Source of the DNA: Lentzea albidocapillata | Lineage (GTDB): Bacteria > Actinomycetota > Actinomycetes > Mycobacteriales > Pseudonocardiaceae | NCBI RefSeq assembly: GCF_000719115.1 | Contig: NZ_JOEA01000002.1 | Coordinates: forward strand, 62,001 to 126,000 | DNA length: 64,000 nucleotides | Direction: 5' to 3' | Part shown: positions 26,694 through 34,423 of the stretch, piece by piece | How positions within the stretch are numbered: position 1 is the stretch's first letter | Layout of the letters: each line of letters starts with the position of its first letter | Program-made: the position numbers and the translations under genes | Notes under the pieces: generated by a model | The model's input: the letters and a program-made list of their open reading frames with translations, nothing else | Told to the model about the DNA's origin: nothing | Databases searched by the model: none

Positions 26694-26708
26694 CCCCTCC
26701 CCACCGGG

Positions 26709-26734
26709 ACCGGCCTGTCACCCGACGGGCCGGT
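26709..26734 (+). terminator. Hairpin terminator after the NRPS operon
   Basis: Arms 26709-26719 and 26724-26734 form an 11 bp stem (one G-T pair) closed by the loop ACCC, 16 bp after the NRPS3 stop. No U-tract follows, as is common in actinomycetes. It marks the end of the nine-gene transcript; the next gene is on the other strand. Confidence 0.7.
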
Positions 26735-26815
26735 GAGTGTCTCCACCTCGTCGGCAGAGCGGCGAGGTGGCCGTCGCGACAGTTCCCGAGAGGACCACTT
26801 CCGCTGTGGGGGCGG

Positions 26816-27919
26816 TCAGGCGAGGTTCGTGGTGAAGAACTCGTCGAGCCTGTCGAAGGGAATGAGGTCCTTGCGGTCGTACAGGTCGACGTGGTCCGTG
26901 CCCGGGACGATCACGAGATCGACGGCGCCGGGGACCTTCGCCTGGACGTCCTCGGAGTAGTAGCGGGAGTGCGCGTCGGCACCGGCCACCAGAAGGGCCT
27001 TGCGGGGCGCCAACATGTCGATGTTGGTCATCAGCGGGAAGGCGAAGAACGACATCGGCGTGGTAGCGGTCCACGCGGTGGTGGAGTTGATCGAGCGCGG
27101 GTGGTAGCCACGCTCGGTGCGGTAGTAGTCGAAGAAGATCCTCGTGATCGGGTCGGCGTCCGGCGGGAGGGTCTTGGGCAGGACGAGGTTCGTGGGGGCG
27201 ACGTTGCCGTTCTCGTCGAAGGGGACCTCGTGGGAGAGCCGCGCGTATGTGCCGTTCTCGGCGTCGATCCAGCGCTGCCGGCTGAGGTGGTCCACGACCT
27301 TCTGGCGCTGCTCACGCGTGTAGAAGTCCTGGTGGCCGCAGGACATGCTGCGCGACATGTCGTACATCGAGGTCGTGGCGACCGCCTTGATACGGCTGTC
27401 CGCGGCCGCCGCGGTGAGCGCCATACCGCTCAAGCCGCAGATTGCCTGCACGCCGATCCGCTCGCGGTCGACGATCTTCTGCAGGCCGAGGAAGTCGACG
27501 GCGGCGCTGTAGTCCTCGGTGTAGATGTCGGGCGAGGCCACGTCGCGCACCGTGCCGCCGCTCTCCCCCAGTGCAGGCGGGGTCGAAGGCGAGGCGACGT
27601 AGCCGCGGCGGGCGAACTCGTTGGAGTAGAGGCCTGAGGACTGTTCCTTGACCGCGCCGAACGGTCCGCTGACCACCAGGGCTGGCAGCTTGCCCGTGGC
27701 GTTCTTCGGCACGTAGAGGTCGCCGGCGACCTGGATGCCGTAGCGGTTCCTGAACCGCACCGAGGTCCGCTTGACGTTCTTGTCCAGCGCGAAGGTGTAG
27801 CCGCCCTTGCCCTGTCCTGTCGCGTCTTCGGCGAGGCTGGACCCCGCACCGAGAGAGGGCAGAGCCGTGAAGGAGGCGGCGGTCGCAGCGAACAGCCCGA
27901 GCACTTTGCGGCGTTCCAT
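26816..27919 (-). CDS. Secreted alpha/beta hydrolase (YcjY/dienelactone hydrolase-like)
   Basis: A 367-residue protein with an N-terminal RRKVLGLFAATAASF segment that reads as a twin-arginine signal peptide. The fold is alpha/beta hydrolase: strand KLPALVVSGPFGAVKEQ, nucleophile elbow in AICGLSGMAL, a candidate Asp in LLVAGADAHS, and His in PGTDHVDLYD. In this family the elbow residue may be Cys or Ser, and both are close together here, so the nucleophile is uncertain. The start ATG 27919 has GAGG nine bases upstream. It is transcribed towards the NRPS operon and ends 122 bp from it. Substrate unknown; esterase or peptidase-like activity outside the membrane is the best guess. A link to the peptide pathway is not supported beyond proximity. 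Confidence 0.8.
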   Translation of the reverse strand: MERRKVLGLFAATAASFTALPSLGAGSSLAEDATGQGKGGYTFALDKNVKRTSVRFRNRYGIQVAGDLYVPKNATGKLPALVVSGPFGAVKEQSSGLYSNEFARRGYVASPSTPPALGESGGTVRDVASPDIYTEDYSAAVDFLGLQKIVDRERIGVQAICGLSGMALTAAAADSRIKAVATTSMYDMSRSMSCGHQDFYTREQRQKVVDHLSRQRWIDAENGTYARLSHEVPFDENGNVAPTNLVLPKTLPPDADPITRIFFDYYRTERGYHPRSINSTTAWTATTPMSFFAFPLMTNIDMLAPRKALLVAGADAHSRYYSEDVQAKVPGAVDLVIVPGTDHVDLYDRKDLIPFDRLDEFFTTNLA

Positions 27920-27986
27920 GAAATGAACCTCAGATTCGATTGGTGGAAAAGAACGCGACGGTCAGTGGTGTCGCAGCGGTGGCTGC

Positions 27987-28622
27987 TCAGGCGAGCGCGC
28001 CATTGATGCGGGGGACGTCTTCGCGGGTCGGGGCGAGGATGAGCAGGCCCACCATGGACAGCGCGACGCACGTGATCATCAGCAAGGCCATCGGCACCGC
28101 GGTGTGCTCGCCGCCGAGCCCGGCGATCGGGGCGATGACGCCGGCGGCGATCCACTGGACGAAGCCGAGAACCGCCGAGCCGGTGCCGGGGTGCTCGGGG
28201 ACCTCCGCGGAGGCGAGTGCGCCACCGTTGGGGCCGATGAGGCCCTGCGCGGTCATGAGCACGGCGAAGCAGACAATCGCAAGCAGCAGTGGGGTGTCCC
28301 ACCACAGCGCACCGGCGAGCATCGCCACGCCGGCGAGCCGGGCGGCGATCAGCGCGGCGGCCGTCATGCCGGCGGCGTTGGCGGCGAAGTCGGCCGAGTA
28401 CACGACCGGGGACATTCCGTTCATCGATTGCAGCACGAACGCCGACGTCGCCACGTAGGCGAACACGGCACCCATCGCTGCCCCACTGACCAGCACGTAA
28501 CCGATGTAGCGGCGCTGCCGCAGCACCTGCCGTCCGCTGGTCACGAACGCCCGCAGGCCGCCGCCGTGCCGCCGCTCGACCGGCAGTGTCTCCGGTACAG
28601 CCGCCAGCACGGCGAGGATCAT
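27987..28622 (-). pseudogene. C-terminal half of a Bcr/CflA-type MFS drug transporter (5'-truncated)
   Basis: The 211 residues match the second half of a roughly 400-residue multidrug MFS protein. They begin in the loop after helix 6 (VPETLPVERRHGGGLRAF), continue through SGAAMGAVFAYVATSAFVLQ and the conserved NGGALASAEVPEHPGTGSA segment, and end normally. Helices 1-6 are absent. The first ATG (28622) overlaps the TAA stop of the protease gene as TAATG, and the codons before it belong to the protease domain, not to a transporter. A deletion or recombination has therefore replaced the first half. The piece could still be translated by coupling to the upstream gene, but half a transporter is unlikely to work alone. 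Confidence 0.82.
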
Positions 28623-29800
28623 TAGGCGTAGGCCTCGAACTCGTAGACGCGGGCGACGTTCGCACCCGACTGCGCACCCGTGATCACGGTGAGGCGGACG
28701 TGCCGTGCAGTGTTGTTGATCGCGTGCTCGGTCGTACCGCTGGTGTTGCCGCGGACCGCCGCCACCGTCGTCCAGGTGGTGCCGTCGGCCGACACCGCCA
28801 GGTCGAAGTCCCTGGTGTCGAAGGTCGCTGACTCACCGCCCGCGCTCGCGTGCTTGACGACCAGTTTCTTCAGCGCGTGGCCGGAGCCGAGGTCCACCTG
28901 CAGCGACTTCGTCCCGGCGACCGAACACCACTTGTCGCTGTTGCCACCGGAAACGCTGCCGTTCACGGCCTTCGCGACGCCTTCGTTCGCGTTGCAGGCA
29001 GCTGAGCCTGTGGCGGGTTTGTTCAGTGCGAGGTTGTTGCCCACAGGCGGAGCGTCAGGGCCGGCGACGCTGTTGATCCACGTGTTCACGCTGCCCTGGG
29101 GCTCGGCGTAGTAGAAGCGCGCCGTGCCGCAGACAGCCGGGCCACCGGACGTGTCACCGCCGAGCCGCCAGTTGCCAGGCGTTCCCACCAGCAGCGGTCC
29201 GCCCGAGTCGCCGTAGCAGGCGCTCTTGCCGTCCTTGTTGTCCAGGCAGATCGTCCACTGATCGGTGCCACACGCGCTGTCGGACAGCACAGGGACATCG
29301 ACCTGCCTGAGGTTGGTCGGCGCGCCACCGCAGCCGCCGCCGGGATTGCACGTCGTGGCACCCCAGCCGAGCAGCCGCACCGTCGAGCCCGGTGCGACGA
29401 CCGGTGCGATGGAGATCGGCTGCTGGCTGACCGGAGCGGTCAGCTCGACGAGCGAGGTGTCCGCGTTGCCGTGGTTCACCCAGCGCCTGACCTTGGCCAC
29501 CGTGCCGCCGGAGTTGCGGTTGTTGCTGCCGATCCTGATCTGCACACCGCTTGGGACCTCGCCGGCCATGCAGTGCTCGGCCGTCAGCACCCAGGTGGGC
29601 CGGATCAGAGCGCCACCGCAGAAGTGGCCGCCGGAGTTGCCCTGCATCGAGGCCATGAAGCTGTAGTTCTCGGTGGCGTCCACACCGCCGATGATGTTCG
29701 GCGTCAGCGGGTCGGGCTGTGCCGTCGCCGACGTGACCGCCGATCCCGCCAGGATCAGGACGGCGACCGCCACCGGCAGACCCTTGACCATTCCTCGCAT
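28622..29800 (-). CDS. Secreted trypsin-like serine protease with C-terminal discoidin (F5/8 type C) domain
   Basis: The 392 residues comprise a Sec signal peptide (hydrophobic VAVAVLILAGSAVTSATA), a short propeptide ending at NIIGG (the classical activation cleavage site), an S1A protease domain (His in TAEHC, Asp in NADTSLVEL, Ser in GDSGGP) to about residue 250, then a roughly 140-residue F5/8 type C carbohydrate-binding-like domain starting LALNKPATGS and ending YEFEAYA. Such two-domain proteases are exported and may anchor to cell surface or polymer glycans. The start ATG 29800 could also be the Met four residues later. Its stop forms TAATG with the truncated transporter. It is divergent from the HTH gene beginning at 30003, with a 202 bp intergenic region in which I see no clear operator. 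Confidence 0.92.
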   Translation of the reverse strand: MRGMVKGLPVAVAVLILAGSAVTSATAQPDPLTPNIIGGVDATENYSFMASMQGNSGGHFCGGALIRPTWVLTAEHCMAGEVPSGVQIRIGSNNRNSGGTVAKVRRWVNHGNADTSLVELTAPVSQQPISIAPVVAPGSTVRLLGWGATTCNPGGGCGGAPTNLRQVDVPVLSDSACGTDQWTICLDNKDGKSACYGDSGGPLLVGTPGNWRLGGDTSGGPAVCGTARFYYAEPQGSVNTWINSVAGPDAPPVGNNLALNKPATGSAACNANEGVAKAVNGSVSGGNSDKWCSVAGTKSLQVDLGSGHALKKLVVKHASAGGESATFDTRDFDLAVSADGTTWTTVAAVRGNTSGTTEHAINNTARHVRLTVITGAQSGANVARVYEFEAYA

Positions 29801-30002
29801 GGGGGAACCTCACGTTCGTTGGGGTCGAAGGAGAATTCCCTGAATCGTCCACCGGCCGAAATCGCCGGATCTAAGTCCGAAACTTCGGCGCTGCGAATGG
29901 GCTAACCGGACGCGCCGCTTCTGAATACGATGCGCCCCCCACCCGTGATGGTCTGGACCTCTCGTGGCGCCCCGTCGTAGGGTGAACCCGGCGAGGAGCG
30001 CG

Positions 30003-30878
30003 ATGACCGGACCATTTCATCTCGTGTTGCGCACGGCGATCCGCGAGCGCGGGCTTCCACTCGACCGGCTGCGGTCGCGGCTGGCCGAGCGCGGGATCCA
30101 GATCGGACTGGCCAGTCTCAGCGACTGGCAGCACGGCCGGGCGTGGCCACGACGCCCGAACTCGTTGCGCGCCATCGCTGTGCTGGAAGAGATCCTCGGC
30201 CTGCCTCGCCACGCGCTGACGGGTCTCCTCGCCACTCATCACCTGACGCCGTTCCGGCCACAGCAGGGCGTGGACGAGTACCACGGACCGATGGGCGAAC
30301 TGCTCGACGCGCTCCCCGGTGCACGGGACTGGAACCTGGAGGTGATCACCTCCGAGCACGCGGCACACGTGGACGCACATCGCAGCCCGTCACGCATCAC
30401 CGTGCGCAGCCTTGCCCGCGCCCGCCGAGACGAGGTCGACAGAGCTGTGGTGCGTTACTTCGGCGCACCGGGCTGTGCGATCGATCGTGTCCGTGTCGTA
30501 CCGGTGCGCAACTGTGCGGTCGGGCGACTGCTGCGCCACCCGGAAGGACGGGTGCTGGCCGCTGAACTGCTTTTCGGGCAACGACTTCAGGCCGACGAGA
30601 CGTGGGTGTGGGAGTACGAGCTGCACGACACCACCACCTCCGAGGCCGAGACCGACTTCGCGCACGCGTTCCGCCGGCCAGAAGGCACCTGTCTGATGGA
30701 GGTGCGGTTCCATCCGGACGCGCTGCCTTCACGGGTGCACAGCTACTTCCGCGCCGACCTCTACGTCGACCAGCACCGGCTGAACGAATTGCTGCTCAAC
30801 GCCCACCACGCAGTGCACGTGGCGACAAGCGGCATGAATTCCGGTGTGATCGGCATCAACTGGGAGTGGCCGGACTGA
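30003..30878 (+). CDS. Putative XRE-like DNA-binding protein, function unknown
   Basis: A 291-residue soluble protein. The first about 85 residues look like a helix-turn-helix of the XRE sort: [16 protein letters not shown], then [16 protein letters not shown] as the recognition region, then [17 protein letters not shown]. The rest (about 110-291) is a compact alpha/beta domain that I do not recognise, with [10 protein letters not shown] and a conserved-looking [20 protein letters not shown] 30003 is chosen for GAGGAG eight bases upstream rather than the alternative at 29964. It is monocistronic and divergent from the trypsin-discoidin gene, so regulation of that gene or of its own promoter is possible. 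The intergenic stretch after it (30879-31117) is unusually A+T-rich and holds the promoter of the next protease gene. Confidence 0.65.
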   Translation: MTGPFHLVLRTAIRERGLPLDRLRSRLAERGIQIGLASLSDWQHGRAWPRRPNSLRAIAVLEEILGLPRHALTGLLATHHLTPFRPQQGVDEYHGPMGELLDALPGARDWNLEVITSEHAAHVDAHRSPSRITVRSLARARRDEVDRAVVRYFGAPGCAIDRVRVVPVRNCAVGRLLRHPEGRVLAAELLFGQRLQADETWVWEYELHDTTTSEAETDFAHAFRRPEGTCLMEVRFHPDALPSRVHSYFRADLYVDQHRLNELLLNAHHAVHVATSGMNSGVIGINWEWPD

Positions 30879-31117
30879 TCATGACAGGGTGTCAGGTATC
30901 CACGCCGCTCGTATCATCTGACGCCGGCTTCGACCACGTGACAACCTTTAGTGGGCCGTCCGTCCACAAAGCACCTAATAACACTAATAGTTGTCAGAGC
31001 GTGTCATCGCGTTCGCGACGTACACTCCGCCGTGGTCGCGCTCTCACAGCGGCTGTTCAACACGAAGTTCCTTGGCATGCCGGAGCGGCATGTTACCTGT
31101 ACCAAGGAGAAACCGTG

Positions 31118-32020
31118 ATGACCTCTACTCTCCGAATCCTTCTGGCCGCGGTGGCCTTGCTGCTCGGCGCCGTGATCACACCGACGACGGCGCTGGCATC
31201 GGACGCCGCCCACGCCACACCCAGGTTCGTCACCCGCAGCGCGGCGGTCCTGCAAGCCGCGACCGACATGCTGAGGCGCGAGGCGACCATCCCCGGCACT
31301 TCCTGGTCGACCGACCCGGTGACCAACCGGGTTCGGGTGTCCGCGGACAGCACCGTGACCGGCACGAAGCTGGCTCAACTGCAAGCCGTGCTGGCAAAAC
31401 TGGGTGACACCGCCCGGCTCGAACGGCTGCCCGGCACGCTGCGCACGACGATCACTGGCGGCGACGCCATCTACGGTGGCCCGTACCGGTGCTCGCTCGG
31501 ATTCAACGTCAACCGCCCCGGCACCAGCGAGGCCTACTTCCTGACCGCGGGCCACTGCGCGAACGCGGCCGTCACCTGGTCCGCGGCGGGCGGGCAGGTC
31601 ATCGGCACGCGCGCGGGCAGCAGCTTCCCCGGCAACGACTACGCACTCATCCGCTACACCAGTTCGATCGCCCGGCCCGGCGCGGTGAACCTGTACAACG
31701 GTACCCAGCGCGACATCTCCGGTGCCGGCAACGCCTACGTCGGCCAGACCGTCGGCCGCAGCGGCAGCACCACGGGGTTCCGCACCGGCAAGGTCACAGC
31801 CCTGAACGTGACGGTGAACTACAGCGACGGCACCACGGTCACCGGGATGATCGCCACCACCGTGTGCGCCGAGGGCGGTGACAGTGGCGGTGCGCTGTTC
31901 GCCGGCAACACCGCGCTTGGGCTCACCTCGGGCGGCAGCGGTAACTGCACGAGCGGCGGGCAGACGTTCTTCCAGCCCATCGTCGAAGCACTGAACGCTT
32001 ACGGCGTTCGGATCTACTGA
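31118..32020 (+). CDS. Secreted streptogrisin-like serine protease (S1E) with propeptide
   Basis: A 300-residue preproprotein: signal peptide ([16 protein letters not shown], cleavage near TALA-SDA), a pro-region of about 75 residues ([17 protein letters not shown]...LERLPG), and a mature chymotrypsin-fold protease beginning [10 protein letters not shown]. The triad is His in LTAGHC, Asp in GNDYALIRY and Ser in GGDSGGALF. The length and prodomain match Streptomyces streptogrisins, which need the pro-region for folding. AAGGAG at 31104-31109 serves either GTG 31115 or ATG 31118; I use the ATG. The gene stands alone, followed by a strong hairpin. It is an extracellular nutrient-scavenging or developmental protease; no direct link to neighbouring genes is visible. 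Confidence 0.94.
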   Translation: MTSTLRILLAAVALLLGAVITPTTALASDAAHATPRFVTRSAAVLQAATDMLRREATIPGTSWSTDPVTNRVRVSADSTVTGTKLAQLQAVLAKLGDTARLERLPGTLRTTITGGDAIYGGPYRCSLGFNVNRPGTSEAYFLTAGHCANAAVTWSAAGGQVIGTRAGSSFPGNDYALIRYTSSIARPGAVNLYNGTQRDISGAGNAYVGQTVGRSGSTTGFRTGKVTALNVTVNYSDGTTVTGMIATTVCAEGGDSGGALFAGNTALGLTSGGSGNCTSGGQTFFQPIVEALNAYGVRIY

Positions 32021-32040
32021 TCGATCCGTTGCAGCGGCGT

Positions 32041-32073
32041 GGCGGTCGTCATCGAGCCGGGATGACGACCGCC
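32041..32073 (+). terminator. Perfect 13-bp stem terminator after the streptogrisin gene
   Basis: GGCGGTCGTCATC (32041-32053) pairs perfectly with GATGACGACCGCC (32061-32073) across a 7-base loop, 20 bp after the protease stop codon. There is no T-run. It is the best-formed hairpin in this part of the window and is placed as a transcription end. Confidence 0.82.
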
Positions 32074-32422
32074 TCGTGCTGGAGCAGATCGCTGGTGATC
32101 ACCTTCTGCACCACGCCTGAGTCGCTCCGGCAGGTCCGAACCCGCGAGGAGAACCTTTGCCCGCGGCGGTGCAGTGCAATGGCAGGGCCCCGCGGAACTG
32201 GGTCACCAGGCCTGCAGACCGGCGACCATGCACGCGCTCGACCACGGGGGCAACGTTTCCGCACCGCACCGTCAGGTGCACTGGGCGCCTGCAACCCGGC
32301 GTTCCGTTCCTGGCGCTGCAGGAGCTGAAGCTGGCACGCCAATGGACCGCGCCCACAGCCATCGGACGCGCGCTGCTTACCGTGGGCGTCGCGACAGGAG
32401 GCGCGGCCGCCGTTCCCGGCTG
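32074..32422. other. Non-coding or decayed stretch upstream of the LuxR relic
   Basis: About 350 bases without a gene I can support. Short open frames exist but none has codon bias, a credible start or a recognisable motif. It may be the eroded front part of the same LuxR-family gene whose tail is recognisable from 32423 on. Confidence 0.5.
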
Positions 32423-32830
32423 ATGGAGGCGGATTCGGTCCTCCTCGGGTCTTCGGCTCGGTTGCTGCGGGCGGGTGTGCTGCTGGAGCTCGGTGCCACG
32501 CGGTGGAAGCAGGGTCAACGCGATCCCGCGCGGCAAGACCTCGCCGCAGCGAAGGCGATCGCCGAGCACTGTGGCGCCGCCTCAGTGCTCAGGAGACTCG
32601 CAGACCTCCCGACGGAGGCCGTGAGCCGGTCCGACGCACTGCCGCAGGTGCCGCGTTCGAGCGGTCTTCCCCTGACACCGCACGAGTACCGCGTTGCCGG
32701 CCTCGTCGTCGCGGGCAACTCCAACGACGAGATCGCGCACAAGCTTCGCACCGGACACTCGAGCTCCTTGACCAGCAGCCGTGGCAGAGGCCTCGGCCAA
32801 GCTCGGCCAGCGCATGCTTGCGGTAACTCG
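32423..32830 (+). pseudogene. Relic of a LuxR-family (AAA/LAL-type) regulator C terminus
   Basis: The frame reads ARLLRAGVLLELGATRWKQG...QDLAAAKAIAEHCGAASVL, then LTPHEYRVAGLVVAGNSNDEIAHKL. This matches the last TPR helices and the first half of a LuxR helix-turn-helix (usually LT.RE..VA.L.A.G.SN.EIA..L). The rest of the DNA-binding helix is lost from this frame; its expected ending (AEASAKLGQRML) is found in another frame at about 32780-32815. At least one and probably two frameshifts have occurred. There is no intact ATPase domain upstream. I treat it as a dead gene. The open frame continues into the HNH endonuclease downstream only by chance. Confidence 0.72.
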
Positions 32831-32857
32831 GTCGCAGCGGGCGGCGATGATGGAGGC

Positions 32858-34060
32858 ATGCGCGCAACAGACGACGCCGGTGCCGTGCTCAACGCGGAGT
32901 TCGAGATCGAGCCGGACGGCGACCACCTCGCGTTGGTCATGAAGAGTGCAGGCGGAAAGGTCAACGGAAGTCCGCACGGCCGCAACCACCAGTACAACCT
33001 CGCCCTGGAACTGCTGCTCCACCGCCTTCGCGAGCGCGGCGCAGTACTGGAAAGCGGAGTCGTGGACTCCACCCCGGTCAAGCATCTGCCCGAGCCGCAA
33101 CGCACGATCGTCGAGTCGCCGGTCGTGCTGGTGACGACGCCTGGCATCGAGGCGCTGCGCAAGAAGCTGGGCCGCGCACAGGGAAAGATCGGCAAGAACC
33201 CGGACGGCAACGCCACCAAGCAGATCCGGCTCAGGCTGCGAGTGCCTGGATACGCCGCCGACGACGCCGACCGTCTGGCTGCGGAGCTGGCAAAACCATC
33301 GAACCGTGGCAAGGCACCGGACGCGTTGGCTTTGCTGCGCTCGCTCATCGGAGATCCCATTGAGACGGTGACCGGCAGCGTGAACACCATCGTCGAGGTG
33401 AACCAGAAGCAGGTACGAGTGACCACCGAACGGTCGCCGCAGGGACAATGGGTCGATGTTCGCGATGTCGAGGCCGGCCTGGAGAAGCTGCACGCGCAAG
33501 GGTCGGTACCCGTGAGCGTCGGCGAGCTCGGACACCGTTCGTCGTTCGTCGGAGCTGTGCTGGCAACCATTCCCGGCACAGTCGTCTCCCTCCGACCAGC
33601 CATCGTCACGTTGCACGAACCGAAGTTCCCGCTGCGTATCCGGAAGTTCACCGTGCTCGACGGCAGTGCGCAGGTCACGACCCGCAAGGAGCAGAGGGAA
33701 CTGCGCAGGTTGTTGCTCGGCGGCCGAACCGACGCACCTTGCGACTTGTGCGGACACGAGTACCCAGGGGACTTCCTTGTTGCGGCCCACATCAAGAAGC
33801 GGTCGTTGTGCACCGACGACGAGCGCAACGACCTGACCAACGTGGCGATGCTGGCCTGCAGGTTCGGTTGCGACAGCCTGTTCGAATCCGGCCACATCAC
33901 GGTGGACGACACCGGTCGCGTTCTCTCCTGGTTCGAGGACGGGCTCCGCGGCCGACTGCGCGATCACCTCAACCAGCTGCACGGACGTACCTGTGGAGCA
34001 CACCGCAGCAGCTCGCAGCCCTACTTCACATGGCACCGCGCCAATGTCTATCGCGGATAG
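32858..34060 (+). CDS. HNH endonuclease, McrA-like restriction enzyme candidate
   Basis: A 400-residue protein. The C-terminal HNH nuclease has a Cys pair in CDLCGHEYPGDF, the catalytic H-I-K-K-R (LVAAHIKKRSLC) and the Asn/Cys part DLTNVAMLACRFGCDSLFE with H in SGHITVDD. The N-terminal about 130 residues (RNHQYNLALELLLHRLRERG, VDSTPVKHLP, GNATKQIRLRLRVPGY) resemble a domain I associate with actinobacterial McrA/ScoMcrA-like modification-dependent endonucleases; that recall is not verified. ATG 32858 follows GATGATGGAGG. The longer open frame upstream is the LuxR relic and is not part of this gene. It lies 363 bp before a UvrD helicase-nuclease on the same strand. Likely role: cleavage of modified or foreign DNA (inference). 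Confidence 0.85.
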   Translation: MRATDDAGAVLNAEFEIEPDGDHLALVMKSAGGKVNGSPHGRNHQYNLALELLLHRLRERGAVLESGVVDSTPVKHLPEPQRTIVESPVVLVTTPGIEALRKKLGRAQGKIGKNPDGNATKQIRLRLRVPGYAADDADRLAAELAKPSNRGKAPDALALLRSLIGDPIETVTGSVNTIVEVNQKQVRVTTERSPQGQWVDVRDVEAGLEKLHAQGSVPVSVGELGHRSSFVGAVLATIPGTVVSLRPAIVTLHEPKFPLRIRKFTVLDGSAQVTTRKEQRELRRLLLGGRTDAPCDLCGHEYPGDFLVAAHIKKRSLCTDDERNDLTNVAMLACRFGCDSLFESGHITVDDTGRVLSWFEDGLRGRLRDHLNQLHGRTCGAHRSSSQPYFTWHRANVYRG

Positions 34061-34423
34061 CGACAGAATCCCGCCCTTGGAGGTAGCTCCGTCGAGGGGG
34101 ACCGCCGTTCAGAGTCGTTGTCGGGGTCGCAACGCCTTGTCCTCAAGCCTCAATGATGAGTGGTACTCAGGTATTTCTCGGCACTTACAGCCGGTATGCG
34201 AACTAAACCTGCCAGGTCATCGGGTAGCGCCGAACTCTTGGCGAGTTCACTGCCCGCTGACCACTACCCACGTGGAATAGAACTGATCAGACGGAGCGCA
34301 ACAAGTATTCCTGCTGGTCGCGCGCTCATTACCTGGCCGCATTGCACCTGCCGCGCGTAGTGCGCTGTGCCCCTTGTTCATGAAACCGGCATTTTTGCCG
34401 CCGATTGTCGATAACGTGACCAG
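34061..34423. other. A+T-richer intergenic region between the HNH and helicase genes
   Basis: These 363 bases have no supportable gene. They are visibly less G+C-rich than their surroundings, which is common for promoters and for DNA near acquired genes. A small hairpin (CGGCA, T-rich loop, TGCCG) lies near 34387-34400, just before the helicase start. It probably carries the helicase promoter. Confidence 0.45.
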
